From: Chloroflexota bacterium
GTDB lineage: Bacteria; Chloroflexota; Anaerolineae; Promineifilales; Promineifilaceae
Length of the DNA: 61,893 nucleotides
Assembly (NCBI GenBank): GCA_013112725.1
Contig: JABFFZ010000025.1
Coordinates: forward strand, 1-61,893
Reading direction: 5' to 3'
Below are positions 1 to 7,736 of this stretch, piece after piece. The first letter of the stretch is position 1. Each line of letters starts with the position of its first letter. The translations under genes were made by a program, and so were the position numbers. The notes beneath the pieces were generated by a model. The model made no database searches and was not told the origin of the DNA. It saw only the letters and a list, made by a program, of their open reading frames with translations.

Positions 1-54
1 ACGTTCGTGATGTAATTGGTTTATGATTTCCGGTGTGAAACTCAGCTTGATCAT
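1..54 (-). CDS. IS630-like transposase, N-terminal start only (partial)
   Basis: An ATG at 54-52 on the minus strand, preceded by a GAGGAG ribosome binding site, opens an 18-codon frame that runs off the left edge. The peptide begins MIKLSFTPEIINQLHHER. This resembles the start of IS630-family transposases (MIKL.FT...I..L..ER), whose first residues form a helix-turn-helix that binds the terminal repeats. Only the first 18 residues are visible, so the family call is recall-based and tentative. Other mobile-element remnants lie next to it. Confidence 0.45.
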   Translation of the reverse strand, partial: MIKLSFTPEIINQLHHER

Positions 55-133
55 GTCCTTTTCTAACTCCTCAATAAAAACCGCGGAGTATAGCTTTCTC
101 TTGTTTGCTGCCAAGTGGGTTTCAGATTAGAAT

Positions 134-319
134 GTCAGTTTATGCCCTTTCAAGGTATACATTCACCAGAACCCGGTGAAACATGGTTATGTGGCGCAAC
201 CGGTGGATTGGCCTTTTTCGAGTTATCATTATTACTTGCGGACTGAGGGGCAGGAGTGGTTGGATGATTTATTGATGGCTTATCCGGTGCGGGATTACGA
301 GTGGGACAATTTTGAGTAG
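134..319 (+). pseudogene. RAYT / Y1 (IS200-like) transposase C-terminal remnant
   Basis: The frame ending at TAG 317-319 reads YIHQNPVKHGYVAQPVDW followed by PFSSY. This is the hallmark C-terminal block of REP-associated tyrosine transposases (Y1_Tnp superfamily: YIH.NPV..G.V..P.DW..SS). About 53 homologous residues remain. A stop lies just upstream of 134, and the HUH motif and catalytic tyrosine part are absent, so this is a remnant. Palindromes of the REP type begin at its stop codon, which is the usual RAYT-REP arrangement. Family identification is firm; the remnant state is seen directly. Confidence 0.75.
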
Positions 320-435
320 GTGGGGAGGGTCGGCTAAAGCCTCGCCTCCGTGTTAGAACTGGAGTGGAGGAGTAGGTGGGGAGGGTCGGCTAAAGCCTCC
401 CCTCCTGCGAGTACGAGGAGGGGAGGCTTTAGCCG
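316..435. repeat. REP-like palindromes next to the RAYT remnant
   Basis: A unit beginning GTAGGTGGGGAGGGTCGGC occurs twice (316-351 and 372-409). The second copy forms a perfect 20-bp inverted repeat, 387-406 against 416-435, with a 9-base loop. The core CGGCTAAAGCC is shared with the hairpin at 41872-41920. Likely REP elements mobilised by a RAYT. Confidence 0.75.
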
Positions 436-480
436 TTTTACGCTACTGTAGCCCGTTGACCATTTAATCTGGAGGTAAAC

Positions 481-1725
481 ATGAGAGGAAAATTTGCCGG
501 GCGCATGGCGACGATGCAGCGCTCGTTTATCCGTGAAATTTTGAAGGTAGCCCAGGACCCCAACGTCATTTCTTTTGCCGGAGGGCTGCCAAATCCCGAT
601 TATTTTCCGGTAGCGCCGCTGCGCGCCGCAGCCGATAAGGTGTTCGCCCACCACGGGGCTAGGGCGCTGCAATATGCACCCACCCTGGGCAGCCAGGAGT
701 TGCGCCAGTTTATCGCCGACCGGTATAAAACTACCTGCGGCCTGGACGTGCCCGCCGACGATATTCTCATCACCAATGGTTCGCAGCAGGGGCTGGAACT
801 GGTAGCCAAAATTTTGCTTGATCCCGGCGACCATGTGATTTTGGAGTCGCCCAGTTATTTGGGCGGGATTCAGGCGTTTTCGTTGTTTCAGCCCTGTTTT
901 GTGACGACGCCGCTGCGCGATGATGGGCCGGACACGGCCGTGCTCGCCCAACACGCCGCCCATCCTCAGGCCAAATTGTTTTACGCCCTGCCCAACTTTC
1001 AAAACCCTACCGGCATCACCTATTCGGCCGCCAAACGGGAAGAAGTGGCCGCTATCCTGAACGAGAACCAACTCTTTTTCATTGAAGATGATCCCTACCG
1101 GGAACTGCGGTTTATGGGTGAAGATTTGCCGCCGCTGACGATGTATGGCGAACCCGAAGCTGCTTCGGGTCGTGAGCGCGCCTTCCTCCTCGGCTCTTTC
1201 AGCAAAATCGTGGCCCCCGGTTTCCGCATGGGTTGGATTGTGGCCCAGCCGGAACTGATGGACAAACTCATCATTGCCAAACAGGCCAGCGATTTACACT
1301 CCAACTACGTCTCGCAGCTAATCCTTCTCCAATACCTGCAAGACAATGACCTGGACGCGCATATTGCCACCATCAAGGCCGCCTACGGCCGTCAGCGGGC
1401 GCTGATGGTATCCATGATTGAAGAACTATTCCCGGCTAACGTTCAGTTCACCTTGCCGGAAGGGGGCATGTTCTTGTGGATCACCCTGCCGGAGAGCATG
1501 TCGGCTATGTCACTGTTTGAAGCCGCCGTCAAACGCAACGTCGTTTTTGTGCCCGGCGACCCATTCCACGTGGACGGAACCGGCCAAAATACGCTGCGCC
1601 TCAACTTCTCCAACACGGACGCTGCCGCCATTGAAGCCGGTATGACCCGGCTGGCGGAGGCCCTGCGAGAACAATGGGAGATTGGGAGAACCTGTCCTGA
1701 GCTTGCCGAAGGATTGGGGGATTAG
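481..1725 (+). CDS. PLP-dependent aminotransferase, 2-aminoadipate/aromatic type (class I fold)
   Basis: A 414-residue fold-type I aminotransferase. It transfers amino groups between an amino acid and a 2-oxo acid in the cytoplasm. The N-terminus (SFAGGLPNPDYFPV) and NPTG (185-188) are typical of the LysN/MocR-like subgroup. SFSK around K242 is the Schiff-base lysine site, followed by PGFRMGW. The start is supported by GGAGG five bases upstream. The last dozen codons (GRTCPELAEGLGD) are encoded by an interspersed repeat (1692-1716) and by the 7-bp array that follows, so the natural C-terminus has been extended by repeat DNA. The substrate cannot be fixed; 2-aminoadipate or branched/aromatic amino acids are most likely. 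Confidence 0.85.
   Translation: MRGKFAGRMATMQRSFIREILKVAQDPNVISFAGGLPNPDYFPVAPLRAAADKVFAHHGARALQYAPTLGSQELRQFIADRYKTTCGLDVPADDILITNGSQQGLELVAKILLDPGDHVILESPSYLGGIQAFSLFQPCFVTTPLRDDGPDTAVLAQHAAHPQAKLFYALPNFQNPTGITYSAAKREEVAAILNENQLFFIEDDPYRELRFMGEDLPPLTMYGEPEAASGRERAFLLGSFSKIVAPGFRMGWIVAQPELMDKLIIAKQASDLHSNYVSQLILLQYLQDNDLDAHIATIKAAYGRQRALMVSMIEELFPANVQFTLPEGGMFLWITLPESMSAMSLFEAAVKRNVVFVPGDPFHVDGTGQNTLRLNFSNTDAAAIEAGMTRLAEALREQWEIGRTCPELAEGLGD
1692..1716. repeat. Short interspersed repeat CCTGTCCTGAGCTTGCCGAA
   Basis: This word of the CTTCG(A/G)CAAGCTCAGGACAGG type is a widespread short dispersed repeat. Here it sits in frame at the 3' end of the aminotransferase gene. A diverged relative (CTTCAACAGGTTCAGGGCAGG) lies at 16018-16038 inside the MITE. 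Confidence 0.5.
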
Positions 1726-1779
1726 GAGATTAGAGATTAGGAGATTCAATCTCCAATCTCCAGTCTCCAATCTCTCAGG
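1721..1779. repeat. 7-bp array (GAGATTA/AATCTCC), foldback
   Basis: GGAGATTAGAGATTAGGAGATT is followed by AATCTCCAATCTCCAGTCTCC and so on. These are forward then reverse-complement heptamers that can fold into a hairpin between two genes. Confidence 0.8.
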
Positions 1780-1807
1780 ACACAAACTTGTTCCTTTGCA
1801 GACCCAT

Positions 1808-2734
1808 ATGACCAGCCAAACTTCTTCTCTTGCCAGGGTTTCTTTCCCACGAACGGCGCTGCTGGCGCTGTTGTTGGGCGCGTCGGCCATTGGCTTTGCG
1901 CCCATTTTGGTGCGATGGAGCGACGCCGGTCCCATTTCCACCGCGTTCTGGCGGTTGGCGCTGGCGCTGCCGGTGCTGTGGCTGGGGGTGCTGTGGGCAA
2001 AACAGCACCAGGCAGCCTCCCCGCAGCCGGAAACAGTTTCCAGCACACCATTAACACGCCGGGACATCACCTTCCTGGCCGCCGCCGGTTTTTTCTTTGC
2101 CGGGGATCTGATTTTGTGGCATTTGGCGATCAAGTACACGTCGGTAGCCAATGCTACCTTACTGCCCAATATGGCGCCGGTGTTTGTGACCATGGGCGCC
2201 TGGTTCTTTTTCCGGCAGCGGGTGACGGGCACGTTTTTGTTGGGGCTGCTGCTGGCAATTGGCGGCGCGGCCTTGTTAATTGGCGAGAGTTTTAGCCTGA
2301 GCACCGACCATTTGCTGGGAGATTTGTTGGCGTTGGGCACGGCCGTGTTCTATGCCAGCTACTTACTCGCCACCAAACATTTGCGGCAAAACATGACGGC
2401 GCTGACCTTTATGGCCTGGAGCGGCACGTTTTGTGCGCTGCTGCTGCTGCCCGCGGCGCTGCTCTCCGGGGAACCGTTTTGGCCGGGCACGGCCGTTGGC
2501 TGGTTGGTGCTGCTGGCGATGGCCTGGATTGCCCATGCCGGTGGTCAGGGGTTGATCGCCCAGGGCATGGCCGCGCTGCCGGCCACGTTCTCGGCGGTGA
2601 CGCTGCTGTGGCAGCCGGTAATGGCCGCCATGTTCGCCTGGCTGCTGTTGGGCGAACGGCTTTCGCCGGTGCAAATGCTGGGCGGCCTGGTGGTGTTAAG
2701 CGGAATCCTGGTGGCCCGGCGCGGCAGCATCTAA
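1808..2734 (+). CDS. EamA/DMT-superfamily transporter
   Basis: A 308-residue hydrophobic protein with about ten transmembrane segments arranged as two EamA repeats (approximately 14-150 and 165-300). LLLGASAIGFAPILVRW starts repeat one and AVFYASYLLATK starts the second. Family members export amino acids or metabolites, or import nucleotide sugars; the substrate is unknown. The frame is open from 1682, but that upstream part overlaps the aminotransferase and is repeat DNA. The ATG at 1808 just precedes the first membrane segment and is preferred, although no strong Shine-Dalgarno sequence is visible. Being next to an aminotransferase suggests amino-acid or metabolite export (inference). Confidence 0.82.
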   Translation: MTSQTSSLARVSFPRTALLALLLGASAIGFAPILVRWSDAGPISTAFWRLALALPVLWLGVLWAKQHQAASPQPETVSSTPLTRRDITFLAAAGFFFAGDLILWHLAIKYTSVANATLLPNMAPVFVTMGAWFFFRQRVTGTFLLGLLLAIGGAALLIGESFSLSTDHLLGDLLALGTAVFYASYLLATKHLRQNMTALTFMAWSGTFCALLLLPAALLSGEPFWPGTAVGWLVLLAMAWIAHAGGQGLIAQGMAALPATFSAVTLLWQPVMAAMFAWLLLGERLSPVQMLGGLVVLSGILVARRGSI

Positions 2735-2750
2735 ATCAGCTGTGTTTTTT

Positions 2751-2805
2751 GTTTGTAGTAGGCGATTTATCGCCGTTTGCAGGCGATAGATCGCTTACTA
2801 CAAAC
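2751..2805. repeat. REP-like palindrome, GTTTGTAGTAGGCGATTTAT family
   Basis: GTTTGTAGTAGGCGATTTATC pairs imperfectly with its reverse complement, ending GATCGCTTACTACAAAC. One of six copies in the window (others at 13171, 18797, 26611, 48162 and 51721), all between genes. Confidence 0.8.
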
Positions 2806-2826
2806 TTTCTTTTTGGAGAAGTGACA

Positions 2827-2925
2827 ATGTCTGATGATCAATTTCCTACCCTACCAGATGTGTTGAGCGGTGATAATCTGGCGATGGACCAGTTGCGCAT
2901 GATACTGGCAAAGGAGCGGCCATGA
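2827..2925 (+). CDS. Micro-ORF (32 aa), coupled to the decarboxylase
   Basis: ATG at 2827, preceded by TTTTTGGAGAAGTGACA (GGAG-type ribosome binding site), opens 32 codons: MSDDQFPTLPDVLSGDNLAM then DQLRMILAKERP. Its stop overlaps the next start as ATGA (2922-2925), the classic translational-coupling arrangement. The peptide is acidic at the N-terminus and ends in a short amphipathic helix. I do not recognise it. It could be a real small protein or just a leader that feeds ribosomes to the decarboxylase gene. The ribosome binding site and the exact overlap argue against chance. Confidence 0.5.
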   Translation: MSDDQFPTLPDVLSGDNLAMDQLRMILAKERP

Positions 2926-4304
2926 ACGAACAGCTGCAGCAAGATGCGGCGCAGCCAGAGCAGGTGTTGGCAACGGCCGTCCATGCCGCCATCGAATTTC
3001 TACACTCGTTACCCACCCGTCCGGCGGCCGTAGCCCCATTCATCACAGACCGTGAGCCGCTACCGGCAGTTGGCGTGGGCGTGGCGGCGGCGTTGGCCCA
3101 TTTCTGGCAGAAGTACGAACGGGGGCTGTCCGGCAGCGCCGGGCCACGGTATCTTGGTTTTGTCACCGGCGGAGTAACGCCCGCGGCGCTGGTGGGGGAT
3201 TGGCTGACGGCCGTGTACGATCAAAACCCCACCGCCGATCATGACTCCATCGCCCCACAGGTGGAGCAAGAAGCCTTGCACTTCCTGCGCCAATTGTTTG
3301 TTTTGCCGGATGAATTTGCCGGTACGTTTGTCAGCGGGGCTACCATGAGCAACTTTGCGGGCCTGGCGCAGGCGCGGCAGTGGGCGGTTCGACAGCAAGG
3401 CCATGATCCTTCCCAGGATGGATTGTATGGCTTGCCGCCTATACCCGTATTGGCCACTTCGCCCCATTCCAGCAGCTACAAAGCGTTGGCGATGTTGGGC
3501 ATGGGCAAGCGCCACCTCAGCCGCGTGCCCATGCTGCCAGAGCGGGAAGCGATGGATGTGAGCGCGTTAGACGCGGCGCTGACGGCCGTTGCCGGCCCGG
3601 CGATTGTGATTGCCAGCGCCGGTACGGTGAACACGGTGGATTTTGACGATTTGTTGGCGATTGCGGCGTTGAAGGCGAAACATAACTTTTGGCTGCATCT
3701 GGATGCGGCCTTTGGTGGGTTTGCTGCCTGTTCGCCCCGCTATGCGCACCTGATGCAGGGGGCGGAACTGGCCGATTCGATCACCATTGACGGCCACAAG
3801 TGGCTGAACGTGCCCTACGATTCCGCCATAACCTTCTCGCGCCATCCCCGGTTGCAGGTGGAGGTGTTTCACAATGCAGCGGCTTATCTGGGCGAAGTGG
3901 GTGACAACCCGGCGCCGGTGCATTGGACGCCGCAAAATTCGCGCCGTTTTCGGGCGCTGCCTGCCTGGCTGACGCTGTTGGCCTACGGCCGTGACGGGTA
4001 CCGCGACATCGTGGAGCGCAATTGTGATCAGGCGGGCTGGTTGGGCGACCAGATCAGCCAATCGGCTCAGTTTCGGTTGCTGGCCCCGGTGCGGCTGAAT
4101 GTGGTCTGTTTTACGTTGGCCGGTGTACCAACGGCGGCGATGGTGGCGCGATTTTTGACAACGGTGCGGGATGATGGCCGTGTCTTCCTGACGCCCACCG
4201 TATACCAGGGCATTCCCGGTATCAGGGCCGCTTTTTCCAACTGGCAGACAACGGAGCGTGACCTGGAAATCATCTGGCAGGCATTACGGGAAATGGCGGC
4301 ATGA
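2922..4304 (+). CDS. Group II PLP-dependent decarboxylase (aromatic/glutamate type)
   Basis: A 460-residue fold-type I decarboxylase that removes the alpha-carboxylate from an amino acid and releases the amine and CO2. HLDAAFGGFAA holds the aspartate that contacts the PLP ring nitrogen, and ITIDGHKWLN holds the Schiff-base lysine. FVSGATMSNFAGLAQAR and ATSPHSSSYKALAMLG match cofactor and substrate regions of the tyrosine/DOPA/glutamate decarboxylase group. It overlaps the micro-ORF upstream and azlC downstream (ATGA at 4301-4304), so these genes form one operon. The link with an AzlCD exporter suggests an amino-acid or amine export role. The substrate is not resolvable from sequence. Confidence 0.85.
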   Translation: MNEQLQQDAAQPEQVLATAVHAAIEFLHSLPTRPAAVAPFITDREPLPAVGVGVAAALAHFWQKYERGLSGSAGPRYLGFVTGGVTPAALVGDWLTAVYDQNPTADHDSIAPQVEQEALHFLRQLFVLPDEFAGTFVSGATMSNFAGLAQARQWAVRQQGHDPSQDGLYGLPPIPVLATSPHSSSYKALAMLGMGKRHLSRVPMLPEREAMDVSALDAALTAVAGPAIVIASAGTVNTVDFDDLLAIAALKAKHNFWLHLDAAFGGFAACSPRYAHLMQGAELADSITIDGHKWLNVPYDSAITFSRHPRLQVEVFHNAAAYLGEVGDNPAPVHWTPQNSRRFRALPAWLTLLAYGRDGYRDIVERNCDQAGWLGDQISQSAQFRLLAPVRLNVVCFTLAGVPTAAMVARFLTTVRDDGRVFLTPTVYQGIPGIRAAFSNWQTTERDLEIIWQALREMAA

Positions 4305-5014
4305 TGCAAGAGCCAGCCATTTCCGCAGAGGAGCCAGGCCGCCAGGCCGAATGGTGGGCAGGTGTTAAGTCCCAATTGCCCATTGCCCTGGGTGTGATTC
4401 CCTTTGGGCTGATTTATGGTGTGGTTGCCCTGGCGGCCGGGCTGACGCCGGCGCAGGCGCAGGCCATGTCGGCGATTGTGTTTGCCGGGTCGGCGCAGTT
4501 TATCGGCGCAGAGTTGATGGGCAAGGGGGCGCCGCTGCCGGTCTTGTGGCTGACGACGCTTGTGGTGAATGTGCGTCATCTGCTGTACAGTGCCCAGCTT
4601 GGCCCAGATTTGCAGCATTTGTCACGCGGGTGGCGGTTTTTACTGGCCTATTTGCTCACCGACGAGGCCTATGCGACCACGGCCGTTCACTATGCTGACC
4701 AACAAACGCCTCTCACCCACAAACATTGGTTTTTCCTGGGCGCAGGCATGATGTTGTGGCTGACGTGGCAGACGAGTACGGCCGTCGGCGTCTTCCTGGG
4801 CGCGGAAATTCCGGCCAGTTGGGGGCTGGATTTTGCCCTGGCGTTGACCTTTATTGGTATCGTCGTGCCTCTGTTAACCACGCGCCCCATGCTGGCGGCG
4901 GCGGTGGTGGCAGGCGTAACGGCCGTGTTGGCCCACACCCTGCCCTATAACCTGGGACTGGTCTTCGCCGGGCTGGCGGGTATTGGAGTGGGTGTGTGGA
5001 TGGAGAAGCAGTAA
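4301..5014 (+). CDS. azlC: AzlC family branched-chain amino acid exporter, large subunit
   Basis: A 237-residue membrane protein with the AzlC signature: LGVIPFGLIYGVVALAAG, then FAGSAQFIGAELM and LTTLVVNVRHLLYSA. AzlC and the small AzlD together form an exporter of branched-chain and other hydrophobic amino acids. About six to seven transmembrane segments are visible. Translation starts inside the decarboxylase stop (ATGATG at 4301), and azlD follows after a 7-bp repeat spacer. The length is normal for the family (230-250). Confidence 0.88.
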   Translation: MMQEPAISAEEPGRQAEWWAGVKSQLPIALGVIPFGLIYGVVALAAGLTPAQAQAMSAIVFAGSAQFIGAELMGKGAPLPVLWLTTLVVNVRHLLYSAQLGPDLQHLSRGWRFLLAYLLTDEAYATTAVHYADQQTPLTHKHWFFLGAGMMLWLTWQTSTAVGVFLGAEIPASWGLDFALALTFIGIVVPLLTTRPMLAAAVVAGVTAVLAHTLPYNLGLVFAGLAGIGVGVWMEKQ

Positions 5015-5080
5015 TCGGTAAACGGTAATCGGTTATCAGTAAACCACCGATTACCGTTCACCGATTGCCGATTACCGAAA
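5014..5080. repeat. 7-bp array (GGTAATC/ACCGATT), foldback
   Basis: Heptamers of the GGTAAAC/GGTAATC type followed by CCGATTACCG-type complements, lying between azlC and azlD. Confidence 0.75.
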
Positions 5081-5082
5081 CT

Positions 5083-5385
5083 ATGGTCACCTGGCTAACA
5101 ATCATCGGCATGGGCGTCATCACGTATGGGATTCGGCTGGCGCCGATTGTGCTTTTGGAGCGGTTTGCACTCAGCTCGGCGCTGCGGCAGGCGTTGAAGT
5201 TTGTGCCGGTGGCGGTGCTGTCGGCCATTATCCTGCCGGAATTAATTATGCCGGGGGGTGGGGTGGATGTGTCCTTGGCAAACGGCCGTCTGTTGGCCGG
5301 TTTGCTGGCTATCTTCGTTGCCTGGCGCACCAAAAATGTGCTGTGGACGATTGTAGTGGGGATGGTTGCCCTCTGGCTGCTGTGA
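5083..5385 (+). CDS. azlD: AzlD family small subunit of branched-chain amino acid exporter
   Basis: A 100-residue protein with about four hydrophobic segments (MVTWLTIIGMGVITYGIRL; FVPVAVLSAIILPEL; LLAGLLAIFVAWRT; IVVGMVALWLL). This is the normal size and pattern for AzlD, which partners AzlC in amino-acid export. A TTG at 5065 lies inside repeat DNA, so the ATG at 5083 is taken as the start. No good ribosome binding site is visible because the upstream sequence is entirely 7-bp repeat. Confidence 0.85.
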   Translation: MVTWLTIIGMGVITYGIRLAPIVLLERFALSSALRQALKFVPVAVLSAIILPELIMPGGGVDVSLANGRLLAGLLAIFVAWRTKNVLWTIVVGMVALWLL

Positions 5386-5423
5386 GCGAGTTGGGAGCCA
5401 GCGTGATGCGTGAGGTTCCTCCG

Positions 5424-5599
5424 GTCACGCATCACCCGTCACCCGTCACCCGTCACGCATCACCCGTCACCCGTCACCCGTCACCCGTCACCCGTCACGC
5501 ATCACCCGTCACCCGTCACCCGTCACGCATCACCCGTCACCCGTCACCCGTCACGCATCACCCGTCACCCGTCACCCGTCACCCGTCACGCATCACCCC
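5424..5599. repeat. Long 7-bp tandem array (CCCGTCA with CGCATCA)
   Basis: About 24 uninterrupted heptamers, mostly CCCGTCA with CGCATCA interspersed every three to five units. Unlike most arrays here it is all in one orientation. It supplies the stop codon of the GH42 gene on the opposite strand (5586-5588) and separates convergent operons. It has no unique spacers, so it is not a CRISPR array. Confidence 0.9.
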
Positions 5600-7574
5600 C
5601 CACCAACACAATGTTACGCGCAGCCACTTCCACCGGTTGGCCGTTGATGGTGGCGGTCAACGGCCGTTCCCAAAAATTCATCAGGATTGTCACCGGCCCA
5701 CGCCGGGCGGCAACCAGGCCCGGCGGCAGGTGTTCGGCCAGGGGGGTGATGTGGTTTTGGGCCAGCAAATGGCGGCACACGGCCGTTGCCTGCGCCGGTG
5801 ATGGATAAAAGCCGAGGGTGGTGACACGGCCGTTCCCCACCCGGTTTTCGGCGAGTGCGGCTGCGCCACCGGCATAATGGGCCAGGGGTACGGCCGTCTC
5901 CGCCTGCAACGACTCCACCCAATACGTAGCCTGGCCTTCCAGGCCGGGTATCTCACTGTGCAATTCGCAGCCCGCCGCCAATGGCAACGCCTGCCAGTCC
6001 GTGACGGCTACACCCGCCAGGTGGCGTAGCAGGCCGGGCAGCGGCGTATCCGTCACCAGATTGCTGCCCGTCTTAAAACCGGCGCGCGCCCCCAACAGCA
6101 CATGGCCGCCCGTATTCACATACCGCTGTAAAGCAGCCACGATTTCCGGCGTTACCAGATGCAGCGTCGGCGCGATCACCAGTTTGTAAGGGGACAAATC
6201 GGCCGTAACCGGTACGAAAGTAGCCGGAACGCCCAGGCGTTGCAGCGCGTGATAAAAGGCATAACTGTGCCGCCAGTAATCAAAATCGGCGCGGTGCGGC
6301 TGCTCTTGCAGCGCCCACAGGTCGTCATACTGGCACACAATGGCGACTTCGATGTGTACGGGGTGAGCGGTCAATTGCCGCATCTGTGCCAGTTCGGCCA
6401 CCATCGTTTGTAAATCGGCCATGCCTGTGTCGGCACGGCCGTCATGCCGTAGCAGGCCGGAGTGGTATTGTTCCTGGGCAAACAGGCTGGCGCGCCAGCG
6501 GAAAAAGAGGATGGCCTCCGCGCCATGGGCCAGGGCGTGCCAGCACCACAGCCGCACCGTGCCGGGACGAATGCCGGGATTCAATTCACCCCAATTGATA
6601 TGCCCACACTGCTGCTCCATGATCCAGAACGGCCGTTGTTTTAGGCCGTGCATCAAATCATGCGCCATGCCGGTGATGATCGGGTCGCCAACGTCATACG
6701 CATAGTCAATAGGTTCTTGCTGTTCAGCGGGTGGTTGCAGACGGCCGTGCCACCGCTCCGGGTTGCCGGTGGGGTAATTGTCCCAGGTGACAAAATCAAG
6801 CGGCGCCGCCAGATCAAACTGGTTCAGGTCGCGGAACAGCCCCATGAAGTTGTGGGTAATAAACCGGCCCGGCGCGCCGCTGCGGATGATGTCCACCTGC
6901 TCCTGCTGGTAGGCCACGATGCTCTCCGAGCAAAAGCGGTAGTAGTCCAACAGATGGCTGGGGTTCTTCTTGTCTATGCGGTCGTCAGGCGGCATGATTT
7001 CGGCCCAATCGCTGTAGGTTTGTGACCAGAAGACGGCGCCCCAGGCGTCATTGAGGGCGCTGATGTGGCTATACCGTTTTTGCAGCCAGTCCCGGAAGGC
7101 GGCGGCGCAGTGGGGGCAGTAACAGCGGCCCGATTTGCCGCCGCCAAATTCGTTGTCAATTTGCCAGCCAATGATGCCCGGTTCACGGCCGTACCGCTGC
7201 ACCATTTCTTGCACGATGCGGCGGCTAAAGTGGCGGTAGGTGGGACTGTTGGGGCAAACGTGGCGGCGGGCGCCGTGTTGGCGGGCACGGCCGTTTGCGT
7301 CCAGGCGCAAAACGTCCGGGTGAGCATGGCTGAGCCAGGCAGGTGGCGCGGCCGTGGGCGTGCCCAGGATCACATCCAGCCCGGCGGCGGCCAGCGTTTC
7401 TATCGCTTTGTCCAGCCACTCCCAGGTGTAACGGCCGTCGGCCGGCTCCATTTTCGCCCAGGCAAACTCGGCAATGCGTACCATCTCCAGCCCGGCCTCA
7501 CGCATCATCCGGGCGTCGGCGGCCCATCGTTCGGCAGGCCATTGTTCGGGGTAATAACAAACGCCAAATTTCAT
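5586..7574 (-). CDS. GH42 beta-galactosidase
   Basis: A 662-residue glycoside hydrolase of family 42. It cleaves terminal beta-D-galactose from small intracellular galactosides. WQIDNEFG places the acid/base glutamate at E142, and FWIMEQ places the nucleophile at E320. A CYCPHC cluster (151-156) is the GH42 zinc-binding site. The TIM barrel (about 1-380) is followed by the beta-galactosidase trimerisation domain (about 390-600) and a small beta C-terminus. The frame is open to 7679, but the first 35 codons are repeat DNA and MKFGVCYYPEQW is the standard GH42 start. No signal peptide, so it acts on imported substrate. It lies last in a LacI-controlled transport cluster. Confidence 0.92.
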   Translation of the reverse strand: MKFGVCYYPEQWPAERWAADARMMREAGLEMVRIAEFAWAKMEPADGRYTWEWLDKAIETLAAAGLDVILGTPTAAPPAWLSHAHPDVLRLDANGRARQHGARRHVCPNSPTYRHFSRRIVQEMVQRYGREPGIIGWQIDNEFGGGKSGRCYCPHCAAAFRDWLQKRYSHISALNDAWGAVFWSQTYSDWAEIMPPDDRIDKKNPSHLLDYYRFCSESIVAYQQEQVDIIRSGAPGRFITHNFMGLFRDLNQFDLAAPLDFVTWDNYPTGNPERWHGRLQPPAEQQEPIDYAYDVGDPIITGMAHDLMHGLKQRPFWIMEQQCGHINWGELNPGIRPGTVRLWCWHALAHGAEAILFFRWRASLFAQEQYHSGLLRHDGRADTGMADLQTMVAELAQMRQLTAHPVHIEVAIVCQYDDLWALQEQPHRADFDYWRHSYAFYHALQRLGVPATFVPVTADLSPYKLVIAPTLHLVTPEIVAALQRYVNTGGHVLLGARAGFKTGSNLVTDTPLPGLLRHLAGVAVTDWQALPLAAGCELHSEIPGLEGQATYWVESLQAETAVPLAHYAGGAAALAENRVGNGRVTTLGFYPSPAQATAVCRHLLAQNHITPLAEHLPPGLVAARRGPVTILMNFWERPLTATINGQPVEVAARNIVLVGGDA

Positions 7575-7629
7575 AGGCTTAAAGACCCTAAGGGTTTTTG
7601 GGTTCTTTGGGAACTCAGGGGGTTGACAG

Positions 7630-7693
7630 GCCGTGATGCGTGACGAGTGATGCGTGACCAGAGAGACCACACGCATCACTCGTCACATGTCAC
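7630..7693. repeat. 7-bp array (GTGATGC/GCATCAC), foldback
   Basis: GTGATGCGTGACGAGTGATG is followed by CGCATCACTCGTCAC. Forward and complementary heptamers flank a short centre upstream of the GH42 gene. Confidence 0.75.
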
Positions 7694-7736
7694 GCCAAAC
7701 CCCATGAAATCCTATAGAGCCGATTTTTGAAAACCC

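Noticed and set aside
334..1071. Minus-strand frame of 245 codons antisense to the aminotransferase
   Set aside because: Starts in REP DNA, has no domain, and overlaps a clear PLP enzyme gene.
5424..5599. CRISPR-like array
   Set aside because: Units are 7 bp with no unique spacers and no cas genes nearby; it is a simple heptamer array.
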